Shown here piece after piece: positions 42,808 to 52,400 of a DNA stretch of 64,000 nt. Under the pieces are notes generated by a model, which ran no database searches, was not told the DNA's origin, and saw nothing but the letters and a program-made list of their open reading frames with translations. Positions within the stretch are counted from its first letter, which is position 1. Each line of letters begins with the position of its first letter. The position numbers and the translations under genes were made by a program. Source of the stretch: UBA7672 sp040398465. GTDB lineage: Bacteria; Pseudomonadota; Alphaproteobacteria; Caulobacterales; Hyphomonadaceae. Location of the stretch: NCBI GenBank assembly GCA_040398465.1, contig JBBAUA010000010.1:1-64000 (forward strand), written 5' to 3'.

Positions 42808-43770
42808 CTACAGCGCCTTCAGCCAGTCCAGCAGCAGCCGGTTCGTCTCGGCGGGCTTTTCCTGCTGGTTCCAGTGGCCCGCCCCGGGGATCATGTGGAA
42901 ACCGCGCAGGTCGTCGAAATGGTCCCGCATGCGCGTTTCCATATCCCGGCCAAACATGCGGATGCCCATGTCCCTGTCGCCTGCCATGAACAGGGCAGGC
43001 TGGGATATCTTCGTGCCGGCGCGGCGCGAGGATACCGCAAAGTCGCGGTGGAAATTGCGATAGCGGTTCAGCGGCCCCCGGAAGCCCGATCCCTCGAACT
43101 CCTTCACGAGGTAGTCGATGTCAGCATCTTTCAGCCAGGCCGGGAATTTCTCGGGATTGGTCATGCCCTTTAGGAACGGCTCGCCATGCTTCTTGCCGAT
43201 CGGCCACCCGCCCTCGGGCGCGTCCCCTGACCACGCATAGTAGATGCGCCGGATCGTGTCGCGAACGTCGGCCTCGAACTCCGCCTCGGCGACGCCCTCG
43301 TCCTGGAAATACACCATGTAGAAGAACAGCCCGTTCTCGGTGAACATCTTCCGGGCGACATCGATCATCGGCGCCGAGCCGTGTCCCATGTGCGGGATCG
43401 ACATCCCGCAGACGGCCGTGAAGCGCTCGGCATCCGCCCACGCGGTATTCCAGACGATCGGGGCTCCCCAGTCGTGGCCAACCAGGATCGCCTTGCCGCC
43501 GCCCAACGCGTCCGCCACGGCCTGATTGTCGGCGATGATGCTCGCCATGTCGTAGGCTTCGACGGCGTGCGGCTTCGACGAGCCGCCATAGCCGCGCACG
43601 TCAATCGCGGCTGCGGTATAGCCCGCCTCGGCAATCGGCTCCATCTGGTGACGCCAGGAATACCAGCTCTCCGGCCAGCCATGCACCATCAGCACGAGCG
43701 GGCCGGAACCCTGCACGGCAACGCGGATCGACTGATCGCCGGACTGGACGTAGTGGAACTCATGGGCCAT
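42808..43770 (-). CDS. Alpha/beta hydrolase, epoxide-hydrolase type
   Basis: A 320-residue hydrolase. The oxyanion motif HGWPESWYSWRHQ (about 30-42) and the nucleophile elbow ILVGHDWGAPIVWN with Asp100 match soluble epoxide hydrolases, which use Asp instead of Ser. A lid domain with Tyr residues (FYMVYFQDEGVAEAEFEADV) follows and could supply the ring-opening tyrosines. The His is in HMIPGAGHWNQQEKP. It would open epoxides to diols. Fluoroacetate dehalogenases share this build, so substrate is not certain. Confidence 0.82.
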   Translation of the reverse strand: MAHEFHYVQSGDQSIRVAVQGSGPLVLMVHGWPESWYSWRHQMEPIAEAGYTAAAIDVRGYGGSSKPHAVEAYDMASIIADNQAVADALGGGKAILVGHDWGAPIVWNTAWADAERFTAVCGMSIPHMGHGSAPMIDVARKMFTENGLFFYMVYFQDEGVAEAEFEADVRDTIRRIYYAWSGDAPEGGWPIGKKHGEPFLKGMTNPEKFPAWLKDADIDYLVKEFEGSGFRGPLNRYRNFHRDFAVSSRRAGTKISQPALFMAGDRDMGIRMFGRDMETRMRDHFDDLRGFHMIPGAGHWNQQEKPAETNRLLLDWLKAL

Positions 43771-44009
43771 ATTCAGGGCTCCTCGGCGACCGTATGTATC
43801 GGTTGCGCATTGCGGACTAAGCCGGACCCTGTCTGGGCCGTCCGCACCTTAACCAAGCTGGCGCGTGGGCCAAGTCCCGGAGCGAGCCAGTTGAAGGCAG
43901 CGCACCGCTTTCGGCCCGGGATTTTCCCAAACCGCAGACGCAATGCGCGACGACGCGGCCCGATTGCCCGACGTGTTCGGGGGCGAGTTGCGGGCGCAAG
44001 GAGGATCTC

Positions 44010-44369
44010 ATGTTGCTGACCATGATGAAGGGAAAGCTGCACCGCGCGGCCGTCACCCAGTGCGACCTTCACTATGAGGGTTCATGCTCCATCGACATCG
44101 ACCTTCTGGAAGCGGCGAACATCCTGCCCCACGAGCGGGTGGATATCTGGAACATCACCAATGGAGCGCGCATCTCGACGTATGCGATCGAGGCCCCGCG
44201 TGGGTCGAAGACGATCGGCATCAACGGCGCCGCTGCCCGCTATTTCCAGACCGGCGACCGCGTTATCATCGCCGCGTTCGCCCAGATGGACGAGACCGAA
44301 GCGAAGCAATGGGCGCCAAGCGTCGTGCGCCTGAATGATCGCAACGAGGTCGTGACCGGCATCGCCTGA
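44010..44369 (+). CDS. panD: Aspartate 1-decarboxylase (PanD)
   Basis: A 119-residue proenzyme that makes beta-alanine for pantothenate and coenzyme A. The self-cleavage site is Gly24-Ser25 in DLHYEGSCSIDIDLLEAANI; Ser25 becomes the pyruvoyl group. The usual N-terminus MMKGKLHRAAVTQCDL is present, and the Tyr and Thr needed in catalysis lie in VDIWNITNGARISTYAIEA. A near-perfect Shine-Dalgarno AAGGAGG (43998-44004) precedes the ATG. A strong intrinsic terminator follows. Length and motifs are normal. Confidence 0.94.
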   Translation: MLLTMMKGKLHRAAVTQCDLHYEGSCSIDIDLLEAANILPHERVDIWNITNGARISTYAIEAPRGSKTIGINGAAARYFQTGDRVIIAAFAQMDETEAKQWAPSVVRLNDRNEVVTGIA

Positions 44370-44402
44370 CGGGAATACACGGGCTTCCTAGCCAAGAAGC
44401 AG

Positions 44403-44434
44403 AAACGCCGCCCGTCACGCGCGGGCGGCGTTTT
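44403..44434. terminator. Bidirectional intrinsic terminator after panD
   Basis: A perfect 12-bp stem (44403-44414 with 44422-44433, GC-rich core aaacgccgcccg) with a 7-base loop is flanked by A-run and T-run. It lies between the convergent stops of panD and the SIMPL gene and should end both transcripts. Confidence 0.88.
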
Positions 44435-44456
44435 GCGTTTGCGGCTGGGCGGCAGC

Positions 44457-45200
44457 CTACTTCGTCAACTCGAACACCACGTTGACCGTCTGCACAAGCG
44501 AGACTTCACCCGCTGCGATCGGGGTCGCTTCGGCCGCCATGTCCTGCATCCGCATCATGACGGGCATCGGCGGCTGCGGGTAGAATTCCTGCTCGCTGAT
44601 CGTGACGATGCGCTTCACCTTGTAGCCGACGGCCTGCGCATAAAGCTCGGCCTTCGCCGCGGCGTCCTTGACGGCTTCGACGCGCGCTTCGTTCTGGAAC
44701 TTGTCCGGCTGGTCGACCGAGAACGAGATGCCGTTGATGGCGTTGCCGCCGCCCTTCACCACGGCGTCGAGCGTCTTGCCGAGCGTGTCGAGCTTGCGGA
44801 CCTTGATGGTGATGGAATTCGACGCCTGATAGCCAGTGAGGCGCGGACGCGCATTGTTTGGATACTCGTAGACCGGGTTGAGTGACATGTTGCCGGTCTG
44901 CATGTCACGATCGGCAATGCCGGCGGCTTTCACAGCCGCGAACACGCCATTCATGTTCGTCGCCTGTTGCGCCATCGCTTCGGCTGCGGTCTTGGCTTCG
45001 ACCTGCACACCGACATTGATCATCGCGACATCAGGCGGCTGCTCGATCGAGCCGCGGCCCATCAGGGTTAGCGTGGTCTCAGGCTGTATCGAACTCATGG
45101 CGGGCATCCCTGGGGGCATGTGCATAGGCGGCTGGGCCATCGCGATCGGAGCAGTTGCGCATCCGGCCAGCGCAGAAATGGCCAGCAGGGCGGGGGCAAG
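44457..45200 (-). CDS. SIMPL-domain (DUF541) lipoprotein, 5' end in gap
   Basis: At least 248 residues of a SIMPL/DUF541 protein. A signal ending in lipobox ALAGC is seen at the gap edge, so it is a lipoprotein or periplasmic. The domain then runs ETTLTLMGRGSIEQPPDVAM, NVGVQVEAKTAAEAMAQQAT, TIKVRKLDTLGKTLDAVVKG and ARVEAVKDAAAKAELYAQAV, ending TVNVVFELTK. The first codons lie in the run of N at 45201-45300. SIMPL proteins are widespread envelope proteins, sometimes linked to oxidative stress, but have no clear biochemical function. Confidence 0.8.
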   Translation of the reverse strand, partial: LAPALLAISALAGCATAPIAMAQPPMHMPPGMPAMSSIQPETTLTLMGRGSIEQPPDVAMINVGVQVEAKTAAEAMAQQATNMNGVFAAVKAAGIADRDMQTGNMSLNPVYEYPNNARPRLTGYQASNSITIKVRKLDTLGKTLDAVVKGGGNAINGISFSVDQPDKFQNEARVEAVKDAAAKAELYAQAVGYKVKRIVTISEQEFYPQPPMPVMMRMQDMAAEATPIAAGEVSLVQTVNVVFELTK

Positions 45201-45300
45201 NNNNNNNNNNNNNNNNNNNNNNNNNNNNNNNNNNNNNNNNNNNNNNNNNNNNNNNNNNNNNNNNNNNNNNNNNNNNNNNNNNNNNNNNNNNNNNNNNNNN
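45201..45300. other. Assembly gap (100 N)
   Basis: Exactly 100 N, a standard scaffold filler, so the true size is unknown. It hides the start of the SIMPL gene. The 100 bases to its right (45301-45400) hold no gene I can support and may contain that gene's promoter. Confidence 0.99.
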
Positions 45301-45400
45301 CGTGAGTCACTTTCGAAATGGGGCGCAGCTGTGGCGTGGCAAGCGCATTCTGGCGGCGCAGGATGGCATGCTGGCAGCGAAGCCGTGGCGTCACCCTGAA

Positions 45401-45985
45401 TCAACGCCCGATCAGCAGCGCATTCAATGCGAAATAGGATGCGACCAGCGCCAGCGTGATGGCGGTGATGCGGGCGAGATCGCGTTCGAGGCGATAGGCG
45501 CGCTCCCGGCGCAGGCGTCCCTGTGGACCTTCCAGTATCGGCGTCGTCTCGATCCAGCGATCGCTCCGGAATGCTTTCACCGGGTTCGTGATGAACGCCG
45601 CGAGGCAGGCGCCGATCACGAGCACGCCGACGAGAAGATATCCGAACACGAAGGATGTCACGCCCCACACCGCGCCATGCCACGCATCCTTCTTTTCGCC
45701 CGGAGCTTCCAGCGCCCGGGTCATCATCCCCATGCCTGCGAATGACAGGATGTGGAGATCGATTAGCGGTGGGGGCGGTACGGCGAAGCTGCGAAGCGGC
45801 GCGTGGATCACGGCCGCAACCCCGTCGGCCAGCGAGCGATATCCCGCGATGAAGTGAGAGATATCGGGTGCGACGGGCAAGGCCCATTGCCGGTGGATCA
45901 GGCTGATCAGCGTCGGAACACTGAGCGCGATTCCGGCAAAGTAGAGGGCCTGGCTCGAGCGGCTATCGGTTGAGGCGTCGATCAT
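45401..45985 (-). CDS. Membrane protein of unknown function
   Basis: A 194-residue inner-membrane protein. I see hydrophobic segments at about 14-32 (YFAGIALSVPTLISLIH), 70-90, 105-135 (VWGVTSFVFGYLLVGVLVIG with ACLAAFI) and near the C-terminus (ITLALVASYFALNALLIG). Between the third and fourth is a basic cytoplasmic stretch rich in Arg (RLRRERAYRLERDLAR). I do not recognise the family. It is divergent from the chemoreceptor gene, with about 125 bases between them. Confidence 0.6.
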   Translation of the reverse strand: MIDASTDSRSSQALYFAGIALSVPTLISLIHRQWALPVAPDISHFIAGYRSLADGVAAVIHAPLRSFAVPPPPLIDLHILSFAGMGMMTRALEAPGEKKDAWHGAVWGVTSFVFGYLLVGVLVIGACLAAFITNPVKAFRSDRWIETTPILEGPQGRLRRERAYRLERDLARITAITLALVASYFALNALLIGR

Positions 45986-46111
45986 GCGGACTGGATATCA
46001 CGACAGGCAAAACGCCAAGTACCCTAACTTGCATACAGCAAGCATTAACCCTTTTCCGGGATAGAGTTGTCTTGACACAGGCGTTTGCGCCTTAAGATCA
46101 GGGGGGCCATT

Positions 46112-47791
46112 TTGCGTCAGCGCTCTATCAATTCTCTCACTGCCAAGGCTGGCGGAGTCGTTCTCGGAAGCACGATCCTGGCAGGTCTGGTAGGCGGCGG
46201 CTCTGCATGGTTGCTGAGCTACGAACTCACTGAAACGAACCACATCAGCAAGGTGCTGCGCAACCACCTTGAAAGCGACATGATGCACGATGCGCTGCGC
46301 AGTGACGTACTCGCTTCACTCGCCGCCAGCAACCCCGCGTACGGCCTCTCCATGTCCGACGTGAAGACGGATCTCAACGATCACGTCACGAACTTCCGCG
46401 ATCTTCTCGCCGCCAACGTCGAACTCACCGCCAAAAACGAGTTGGGTCCTGTGATCGCCGCCGTTGCGCCCGCGCTGGAAGATTACATCGCGACAGCAAC
46501 GAAGCTGGTCGAGACCGCAGCGATCGATGAGCCGGCCGCCCTCGCGATGCTGTCGGGATTCTTCGACGACTTCCGCGCCCTGGAGGGCGCCATGGAGCAG
46601 GCGTCGGACGAGATTGCAGCTGTGTCGGATTCCGCTGTCGCGCAGGCCTCGATGATCGGCACGATTTCACAAATTGCCATCCTGATCGCCTCGCTCATGG
46701 CGATCGGCGCGGTCATCGCCATCATGCTCGGCGCGCGCAGCCGGGTCGTGGGCCCCATTGTCGATCTCACCAACGCCATGGACAAGCTGGCCGCAGGCGA
46801 CACCAGCGTTCAAGCGCCGCACCGCGACCGCGAGGACGAGGTGGGCCGCATGGCCGCCGCTCTCACCAAGTTCCGGGAAAATGCGATCAACCGCGTGGCG
46901 CTGGAAGCAGCCCAACGCACCCAGGAACAGGAGCGCACCGAGCGAAGCCGCCGCGTCGAAGCCCTGGCTTCGGGCTTTGCAGACCAGCTGGCCGCCACGC
47001 TGTCCACGCTCCGCGAGTCCTCGGGCCGCCTGATGAAGGACGCCACGTCTCTCGAGCACGTCTGCGACGAAGCCAACCGTAGCGCGTCGAAAGCGACCAA
47101 CGCCACCGACGGCGCCAACTCGAATGTTCAGACCATCGCGGCTGCAACGACCGAGCTCAGCGCCTCGATCCAGGAAATCGCAACGCGCATGTCCGAATCT
47201 GCCCGCTCGGCAGAGCAGGCCGTCACTCAGGGCAACGCCGCAGGCGTCACCGCCCGGGAGTTGGCCGATGCGGCCCGCAACATCGACGAGATCGTCTCGG
47301 TGATTGGGAGCGTCGCTGAACAGACCAACCTGCTCGCGCTGAACGCCACCATCGAGGCGGCCCGCGCCGGCGAGATGGGCCGCGGTTTCGCCGTCGTCGC
47401 CGCCGAGGTGAAGGCGTTGGCCAGCCAGACCTCGCGCGCCACCGAAGACGTTTCGCGGCGCATCGTGGAAATTCAGGGCATCAGCGCGCGCTCGACGGAT
47501 CAGCTGCGCGACGTCGTCGCCCTGATCGATCAGATGAAGCAGTTCAGCGTCGCCGTAGCCGCCGCAGCGGAAGAACAAAGCGCCGCTACCAACAGCATCG
47601 CCCAAAACGTCAACTCCGCCGCCGGTCTTTCGGACGAGGCGCGCGACAGTGTCGCTGCGATGAGCAGCGTGACCGCCCAGGCGCGCGCAGCCACGTCCTC
47701 CGTCCAGGACAGCGCGCGCTCGGTTGAAGATCTCTCGGCCCGACTCAACGCGGTCGCCCGTGAATTCCTCGATAAGCTGAAGGCGGCTTAG
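46112..47791 (+). CDS. Methyl-accepting chemotaxis protein
   Basis: A 559-residue transmembrane chemoreceptor. TM1 (about 10-37), a periplasmic sensor domain of about 150 residues of mainly helical type, TM2 (about 185-208, IAILIASLMAIGAVIAIMLG), a HAMP domain with PIVDLTNAMDKLAAGDTSVQ, then the signalling domain. The hairpin tip reads EQTNLLALNATIEAARAGEM, with the next helix GRGFAVVAAEVKALASQTSR. No C-terminal CheR-binding pentapeptide is seen. The start is TTG at 46112, since AGGGGGG (46100-46106) lies just upstream; a TTG at 46085 lacks one. Ligand unknown. Confidence 0.9.
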   Translation: MRQRSINSLTAKAGGVVLGSTILAGLVGGGSAWLLSYELTETNHISKVLRNHLESDMMHDALRSDVLASLAASNPAYGLSMSDVKTDLNDHVTNFRDLLAANVELTAKNELGPVIAAVAPALEDYIATATKLVETAAIDEPAALAMLSGFFDDFRALEGAMEQASDEIAAVSDSAVAQASMIGTISQIAILIASLMAIGAVIAIMLGARSRVVGPIVDLTNAMDKLAAGDTSVQAPHRDREDEVGRMAAALTKFRENAINRVALEAAQRTQEQERTERSRRVEALASGFADQLAATLSTLRESSGRLMKDATSLEHVCDEANRSASKATNATDGANSNVQTIAAATTELSASIQEIATRMSESARSAEQAVTQGNAAGVTARELADAARNIDEIVSVIGSVAEQTNLLALNATIEAARAGEMGRGFAVVAAEVKALASQTSRATEDVSRRIVEIQGISARSTDQLRDVVALIDQMKQFSVAVAAAAEEQSAATNSIAQNVNSAAGLSDEARDSVAAMSSVTAQARAATSSVQDSARSVEDLSARLNAVAREFLDKLKAA

Positions 47792-47930
47792 CCGCCGCGT
47801 TTGCAATCCGGTAACCACGGCTTCACAACGGTTAAGCTTGTCCGGCGATTTACCCTAACAGGATGGCCCGGCAAATTAGGTTTGCTCTGATAGCACTCTT
47901 TCATTGCTCCTCGAAGCTGATGGAAGTGTC

Positions 47931-48989
47931 GTGCACCTCAAAGCCCCGAACCGGACGTTTATGTTCCTCGCAACGCTTGCGGCGATTGCCGCCGCGCCTG
48001 CTGCTCTTGCGCAGGATACTGACGCCGAAAACATCAGCCAGCAAGGCGCGGTGGAGCTGACGCTTGATCACGCCGATACCGGCGAGGACGTGCTTGCGGC
48101 GACGATCAACTATGGCCTCGCCGTTCGCTTTGCCGAAGGCTGGACGGTTCAGCTGGACGCTGTTCTGGAGCCAGTGGTCGATCCGGCGGGCGATGAGGCC
48201 TTCGAGGGCGAAGACGCCTTCATTGAAACGCTGTCGCTTCAATATGCGGGGGAGGCATTCACCGTCTATGGCGGCAAGATCAATCCCGTCTTCGGCAGCG
48301 CGGCGGACGTCGCGCCCGGCCTCTACGGCGTCGAAGCGGGCGAATCCTACCAGATCACCGAGGCGCTCGGCGTCGGCGGCGACATCTCGCTGACCTCGAT
48401 GCTGAACCTTGACGGCGAACATGTTCTGTCCGCCGCGCTCTTCTCCGCTGACCGCTCCGCTTTGTCAGGTTCGCTGGGCGGATTGCGCGAGGAACTGGAA
48501 CTCGCCGATGGCGGCCTTGCCAACACGGAAGGCCTGAAGTCAGTCACGCTCAGCATCGATGGCGTGCTGGCGAACGGCGTTGGCTACACCCTTGGCCATC
48601 GCCGCCTCGCAACGGACACGCCGGGCGAAACTGATGAAAACACCACCGTGCTCGGCGTCAACTATGCCTGGCCAGAGGACAGCGGCCTCGACCTGGCGGT
48701 GATGGCCGAGGTGGCCGCGTCGCGCAATGCCGATAGCGTCGACGGCGCGAACCGCGACTTCTACACGGCCGGCGGCACGCTCGGTCTCGGCGACTGGTTC
48801 GTCAACGCGATTGCCTCAGGCTGGAACGAGAATGCGACAGCGGGCGATCTCGACGTCCGCAAGCTCGAACTCTCGGTTGGCCGCGCGCTGGCCGAAACCC
48901 TCGTGCTGGAAGTTGGTGTTCAGGACGTGCGCGAATCCGGCGCGTCGGCCACCGTGATTGGCGCTCGCCTCGCCTGGGAGTTTGGTTGA
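47931..48989 (+). CDS. Porin-like outer-membrane beta-barrel protein
   Basis: A 352-residue exported protein. The signal peptide is MHLKAPNRTFMFLATLAAIA followed by AAPAALAQ if the GTG at 47931 is used. This start supplies the Lys/Arg needed for export, with GGAAG nearby. The ATG at 47961 would remove them. The mature part alternates polar and hydrophobic residues (SLQYAGEAFTVYGGKINPVF) as in porins, with acidic loops (GDEAFEGEDAF) and repeated Gly/Asp turns. The C-terminal strand ends ARLAWEFG. This is unusual, since most barrels end in Phe or Trp. Solute specificity is unknown. Confidence 0.65.
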   Translation: MHLKAPNRTFMFLATLAAIAAAPAALAQDTDAENISQQGAVELTLDHADTGEDVLAATINYGLAVRFAEGWTVQLDAVLEPVVDPAGDEAFEGEDAFIETLSLQYAGEAFTVYGGKINPVFGSAADVAPGLYGVEAGESYQITEALGVGGDISLTSMLNLDGEHVLSAALFSADRSALSGSLGGLREELELADGGLANTEGLKSVTLSIDGVLANGVGYTLGHRRLATDTPGETDENTTVLGVNYAWPEDSGLDLAVMAEVAASRNADSVDGANRDFYTAGGTLGLGDWFVNAIASGWNENATAGDLDVRKLELSVGRALAETLVLEVGVQDVRESGASATVIGARLAWEFG

Positions 48990-48995
48990 GAGGCT

Positions 48996-49313
48996 CTAGC
49001 GAACCGAGACGATAATCGTGCTGGCGCCTGCGAGAGCGGGCGTCAGTTGCGTTCTGGCATAGGCGATCCGGCGCGACACCTTGGTGGTCGTCTCGGCGAT
49101 CACCTTGCCCGAAGCGTCATGTCCGAGCATCACAATCGTGCGGGGGGAAAGGCTGCGGGCCGAGCCCAGCACACCTTGGTCAAGCCTGACAACCACTTCG
49201 CCATCCGCGAGGCTGGCGCGGATCGCTGGCATCGAGGCCTTCACGACCGGGTCGGCAACAGCAGGGGCGGCCAGCATGGCAGAGGCGGCGAGGAAGGCGA
49301 AAACGGCGCGCAT
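48996..49313 (-). CDS. Small secreted protein of unknown function
   Basis: A 105-residue protein with a signal peptide (MRAVFAFLAASAMLAAPAVA). The mature part is beta-rich with DGEVVVRLDQGVLGSARSLS and TIVMLGHDASGKVIAETTTK. No Cys. It is convergent with the porin-like gene, six bases apart. I do not recognise it. Confidence 0.55.
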   Translation of the reverse strand: MRAVFAFLAASAMLAAPAVADPVVKASMPAIRASLADGEVVVRLDQGVLGSARSLSPRTIVMLGHDASGKVIAETTTKVSRRIAYARTQLTPALAGASTIIVSVR

Positions 49314-49495
49314 TTCGAAAGCTCCTAACGTACCACGCCCGAACGATGCCCGTGGCGTTCACATCCTGCACCGCAAGGACGGGGCCAACAACCCGGCCCC
49401 TGTTAATCAAAAAGGCATCCGTATTCACGGGCGCTGGGTCTTCGGTTCCCACTGTCCCAGCTTAGGCCACATAAGCCCACTTTGCGCCGGTTCGG

Positions 49496-52400
49496 CTAGC
49501 TGATCGCGCGGATGATTGCGGCCTGCTGGTCAACGGTCAGGCTGTTGATCTGGTCCGGCGTGAACCCACTGATCTGCAGCGGCGTGAGCGCGTCAATCTG
49601 GTCGACAGTCAGCGCGCCGATGGCCGTGGTCGTGATGCCCCCGATCTGCGTCGAGGTGAGGCCGCTCAACTGTGCAGGCGTGAACGACCCGATCCATGTG
49701 GGTAGGTTGCTCAGCTGGGAAGAGGTCAGAGCGGCGACATGCGAGGCATTTAGCGCTGCGAACTGCGAGGACGAGAACGCTCCGAGACGTGTGGAGGACA
49801 GGCTACCCACCTGGTCCCCGGTGAAGGCCGCAACCTGCGAAGTGGTGAAGGCGGAAACCTGCGTGTCCGTCAACGAACGAAGCTGCACACGTACAAAGCC
49901 CGCCAGCTGGGTCACGCTCAGGGAGGATATGTCGTCGGTTCCAAGCTGGCCGATGTCGGTTGTCTCCAACGCGCCGATCTGTGTCGCCTTGAGCCCGGCG
50001 AGCTGCGTAAGCGTCAGCTGGTCGATCTGCGTGGTTGTGAGGCCGACGATCGCAGATGACGACAGCGCGGCGATCTGCGAGGCGCCCAGCGCCGCAAACT
50101 GCGACGAACTCAGAACGCCGATCTGGTCAGCTGAAAGGCCGCTGACAAGCGTGGAGGACATCGCACCGATCTGTGTTGCGCTTAGCCTGTCGAGCTGGGT
50201 CGCCGTCAACGCCGACGCCCATGTCTCGGCAAAATCGCTCGCAGCAAGTTGCGTCACCGTCAACGTCGAAATCACATCAGGTGCAACCGCGGCAACCGCG
50301 GTGGGGGACAAGGCAGCGAGCCTTGATGTCCCAAGTGCTGCGACCTGCGTCGACGACAGTGTGGCGGCTTGGCTCGCGGTCAGCCCGCGCATCGCGGAGG
50401 TGGACAATGCGGCAATTCTTGTAGTGGAAAGTCCGGAGATTTGTGTCGTCGTGAGGCTGGGGAGTTGCGTTTCCGCGAGTCCGCCCAGCTGTGTTGTGCC
50501 GAGCGCGTTGAACTGCTGGCTCGACAGAGCAGCGACCTGGGTCGATGTCAGCGCAGAGATCTGAGTGGAGGCAAGGCTGGCGAACTGCGATGAGGTAAGA
50601 GCGCCGATCTCTGTCGTGTCCAGGCTCTGAACCGTGGTGGTCGACAAGGCGGAGATCTGCGCCGTCGTCAGCGACTGAATTTGCGTCGCATTCAGGTAGT
50701 CGATATTCGTCGCCGTGAAGCCGCTGGCGCCGTCTGCCGAGATGGCGCGCAATTGTGTCGTGTTCAGCAGGCTTACATGGTTGGCGTCAAGATACGCGAC
50801 CTGCGTAGTGTTGAAGCCCGCTAGCTGGGTCGTGGTCAGCGACAAGGCCTGGGTCAGCGTCAGCCCGGTTAGCGCAGTTGTGGAAAGTGCGCCGGCCTGC
50901 GCGCCGTTCAGCGCCGCCATTTGCGTTGGTGCGAGGCTGGCAAGCTGTGCGGAAGACAGGCCCCCGACGCCACCGATCGACAGTGCTGCAATATCAAGGT
51001 TCGACATGGCGGCAAGCTGCGAGATGCTGATCGCCGCGACCTGCGTCGCGTCGAAACCAGACATCGCAGAAGCGGGGAGGGCCTGTATCTGGGTCGTCGA
51101 CAGCGCCTGGATCTGCGCCGTCGAGAAACCGGACACCTGCGTGGCCGTCAGCCCTCTTACCTGCGTCGTCGTGAAGGCGGATACCGCGGTCGCGCCCAGC
51201 GCTGAGATTGCAGTGCTGGAGAACCGCGTTAGCTGCGCGCCAGTCAATGAAGCTATCTGCGTGGCGGAAAGAGCGCCGGCCTGCGTCTCCGACAGCGCGG
51301 CAAACTGTGTTGCTGTAAAGGCGCCAAGTTGCGACGGGCTCAACAGTGAAATGCTGGTTGTCGCAAGGCCGCCAACCGCGCCGGTAGACAGCGCGGCAAT
51401 CTGCGTCGACTTGAGCGCGGCCAGCTGCGTCGCTGCAAGCGCGCTGGCATGCGTGGCAAGGAGGCCCTGAATCTGTGTCGTACTGAGCGCCGCAATCTGC
51501 GCAGTGCTGAATGCTGCGAGCTGCGTTTCCTCGATAGCGCTGACCTGCGTCGCAGTCAGGCCATGCAGGCGCGTGGTCGCCAGGCTCTGGATATCTTCGA
51601 GTTCCAGGCCCTGAACAGCCGAGGCGCCGAACATCCCAACCTGCGCGGCCGAGAGCCGGTTGAACTGGGTGGCCGTCAGCGCATTCACCTGGTCACCCGT
51701 GAACCCTCGAAGCTGCGACAGAGTCAGCGCGGCCATTTGCGATGTGGTCATCGCGCCGATCTGGGCTTCGGAGAGGGCGCCAATGGTCGTGGCCGTGAGG
51801 CCCTTTACCTGCGTCGTGCTCAGGGCGGCAATCTGCGTCTCGGTGAGTTCGGCTGCCTGCGCGGCGTCGAATCCGGAGATCGCCGTGGAAGTGATCGCCG
51901 CAAATTGCGATGTGCTCAGCGCTGCAAGCTGTTCGCCGGAAAGGGCCTGCGCCTGCGTCGCTGTGATGGCGGCCAGCTGGGTAGTCGTGAAGGCCTGCAG
52001 TTGCGTCGCGCCAAACGCACCAACCGCCTCGGCGCCCAGCGACCGCACCTGCGTCGCGGTGAGGGCTGCAAGTTGCGTGGTGGTGAGCGCCGCCGCCTGC
52101 ACTTGGTTCAAAACTCCAAGCTGCGCCGGCATCAGCCCGAGCACCTGGTTACGGGTAAGCACGGCGATGTCCTCCGCGTCGAGGCCATCTAGCGCCGTCG
52201 TCGAGATCGCCCCGATCTGCGTGGATGCCAGCGCCGCCAGCTGATCGCTGGACAGCCCGCCGATCGCCCGTGATTCCAGCGCGCGTACTTGCACCGCGGA
52301 CAGCGCCGCCAACTGCGACGTCGACAGCCCCGAGGACTGCTCACCGGACAAGCCGCTGATGGCTGTCGGACTCATCCCTTTCAGTTGCGTCGTTGTCAGG

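Noticed and set aside
45155..45745. A rightward frame running through the first N gap
   Set aside because: It reads through unknown bases and is antisense to the membrane-protein gene.
46667..47818. A 383-codon leftward open frame
   Set aside because: It is antisense to the chemoreceptor, whose HAMP and signalling motifs are clear.
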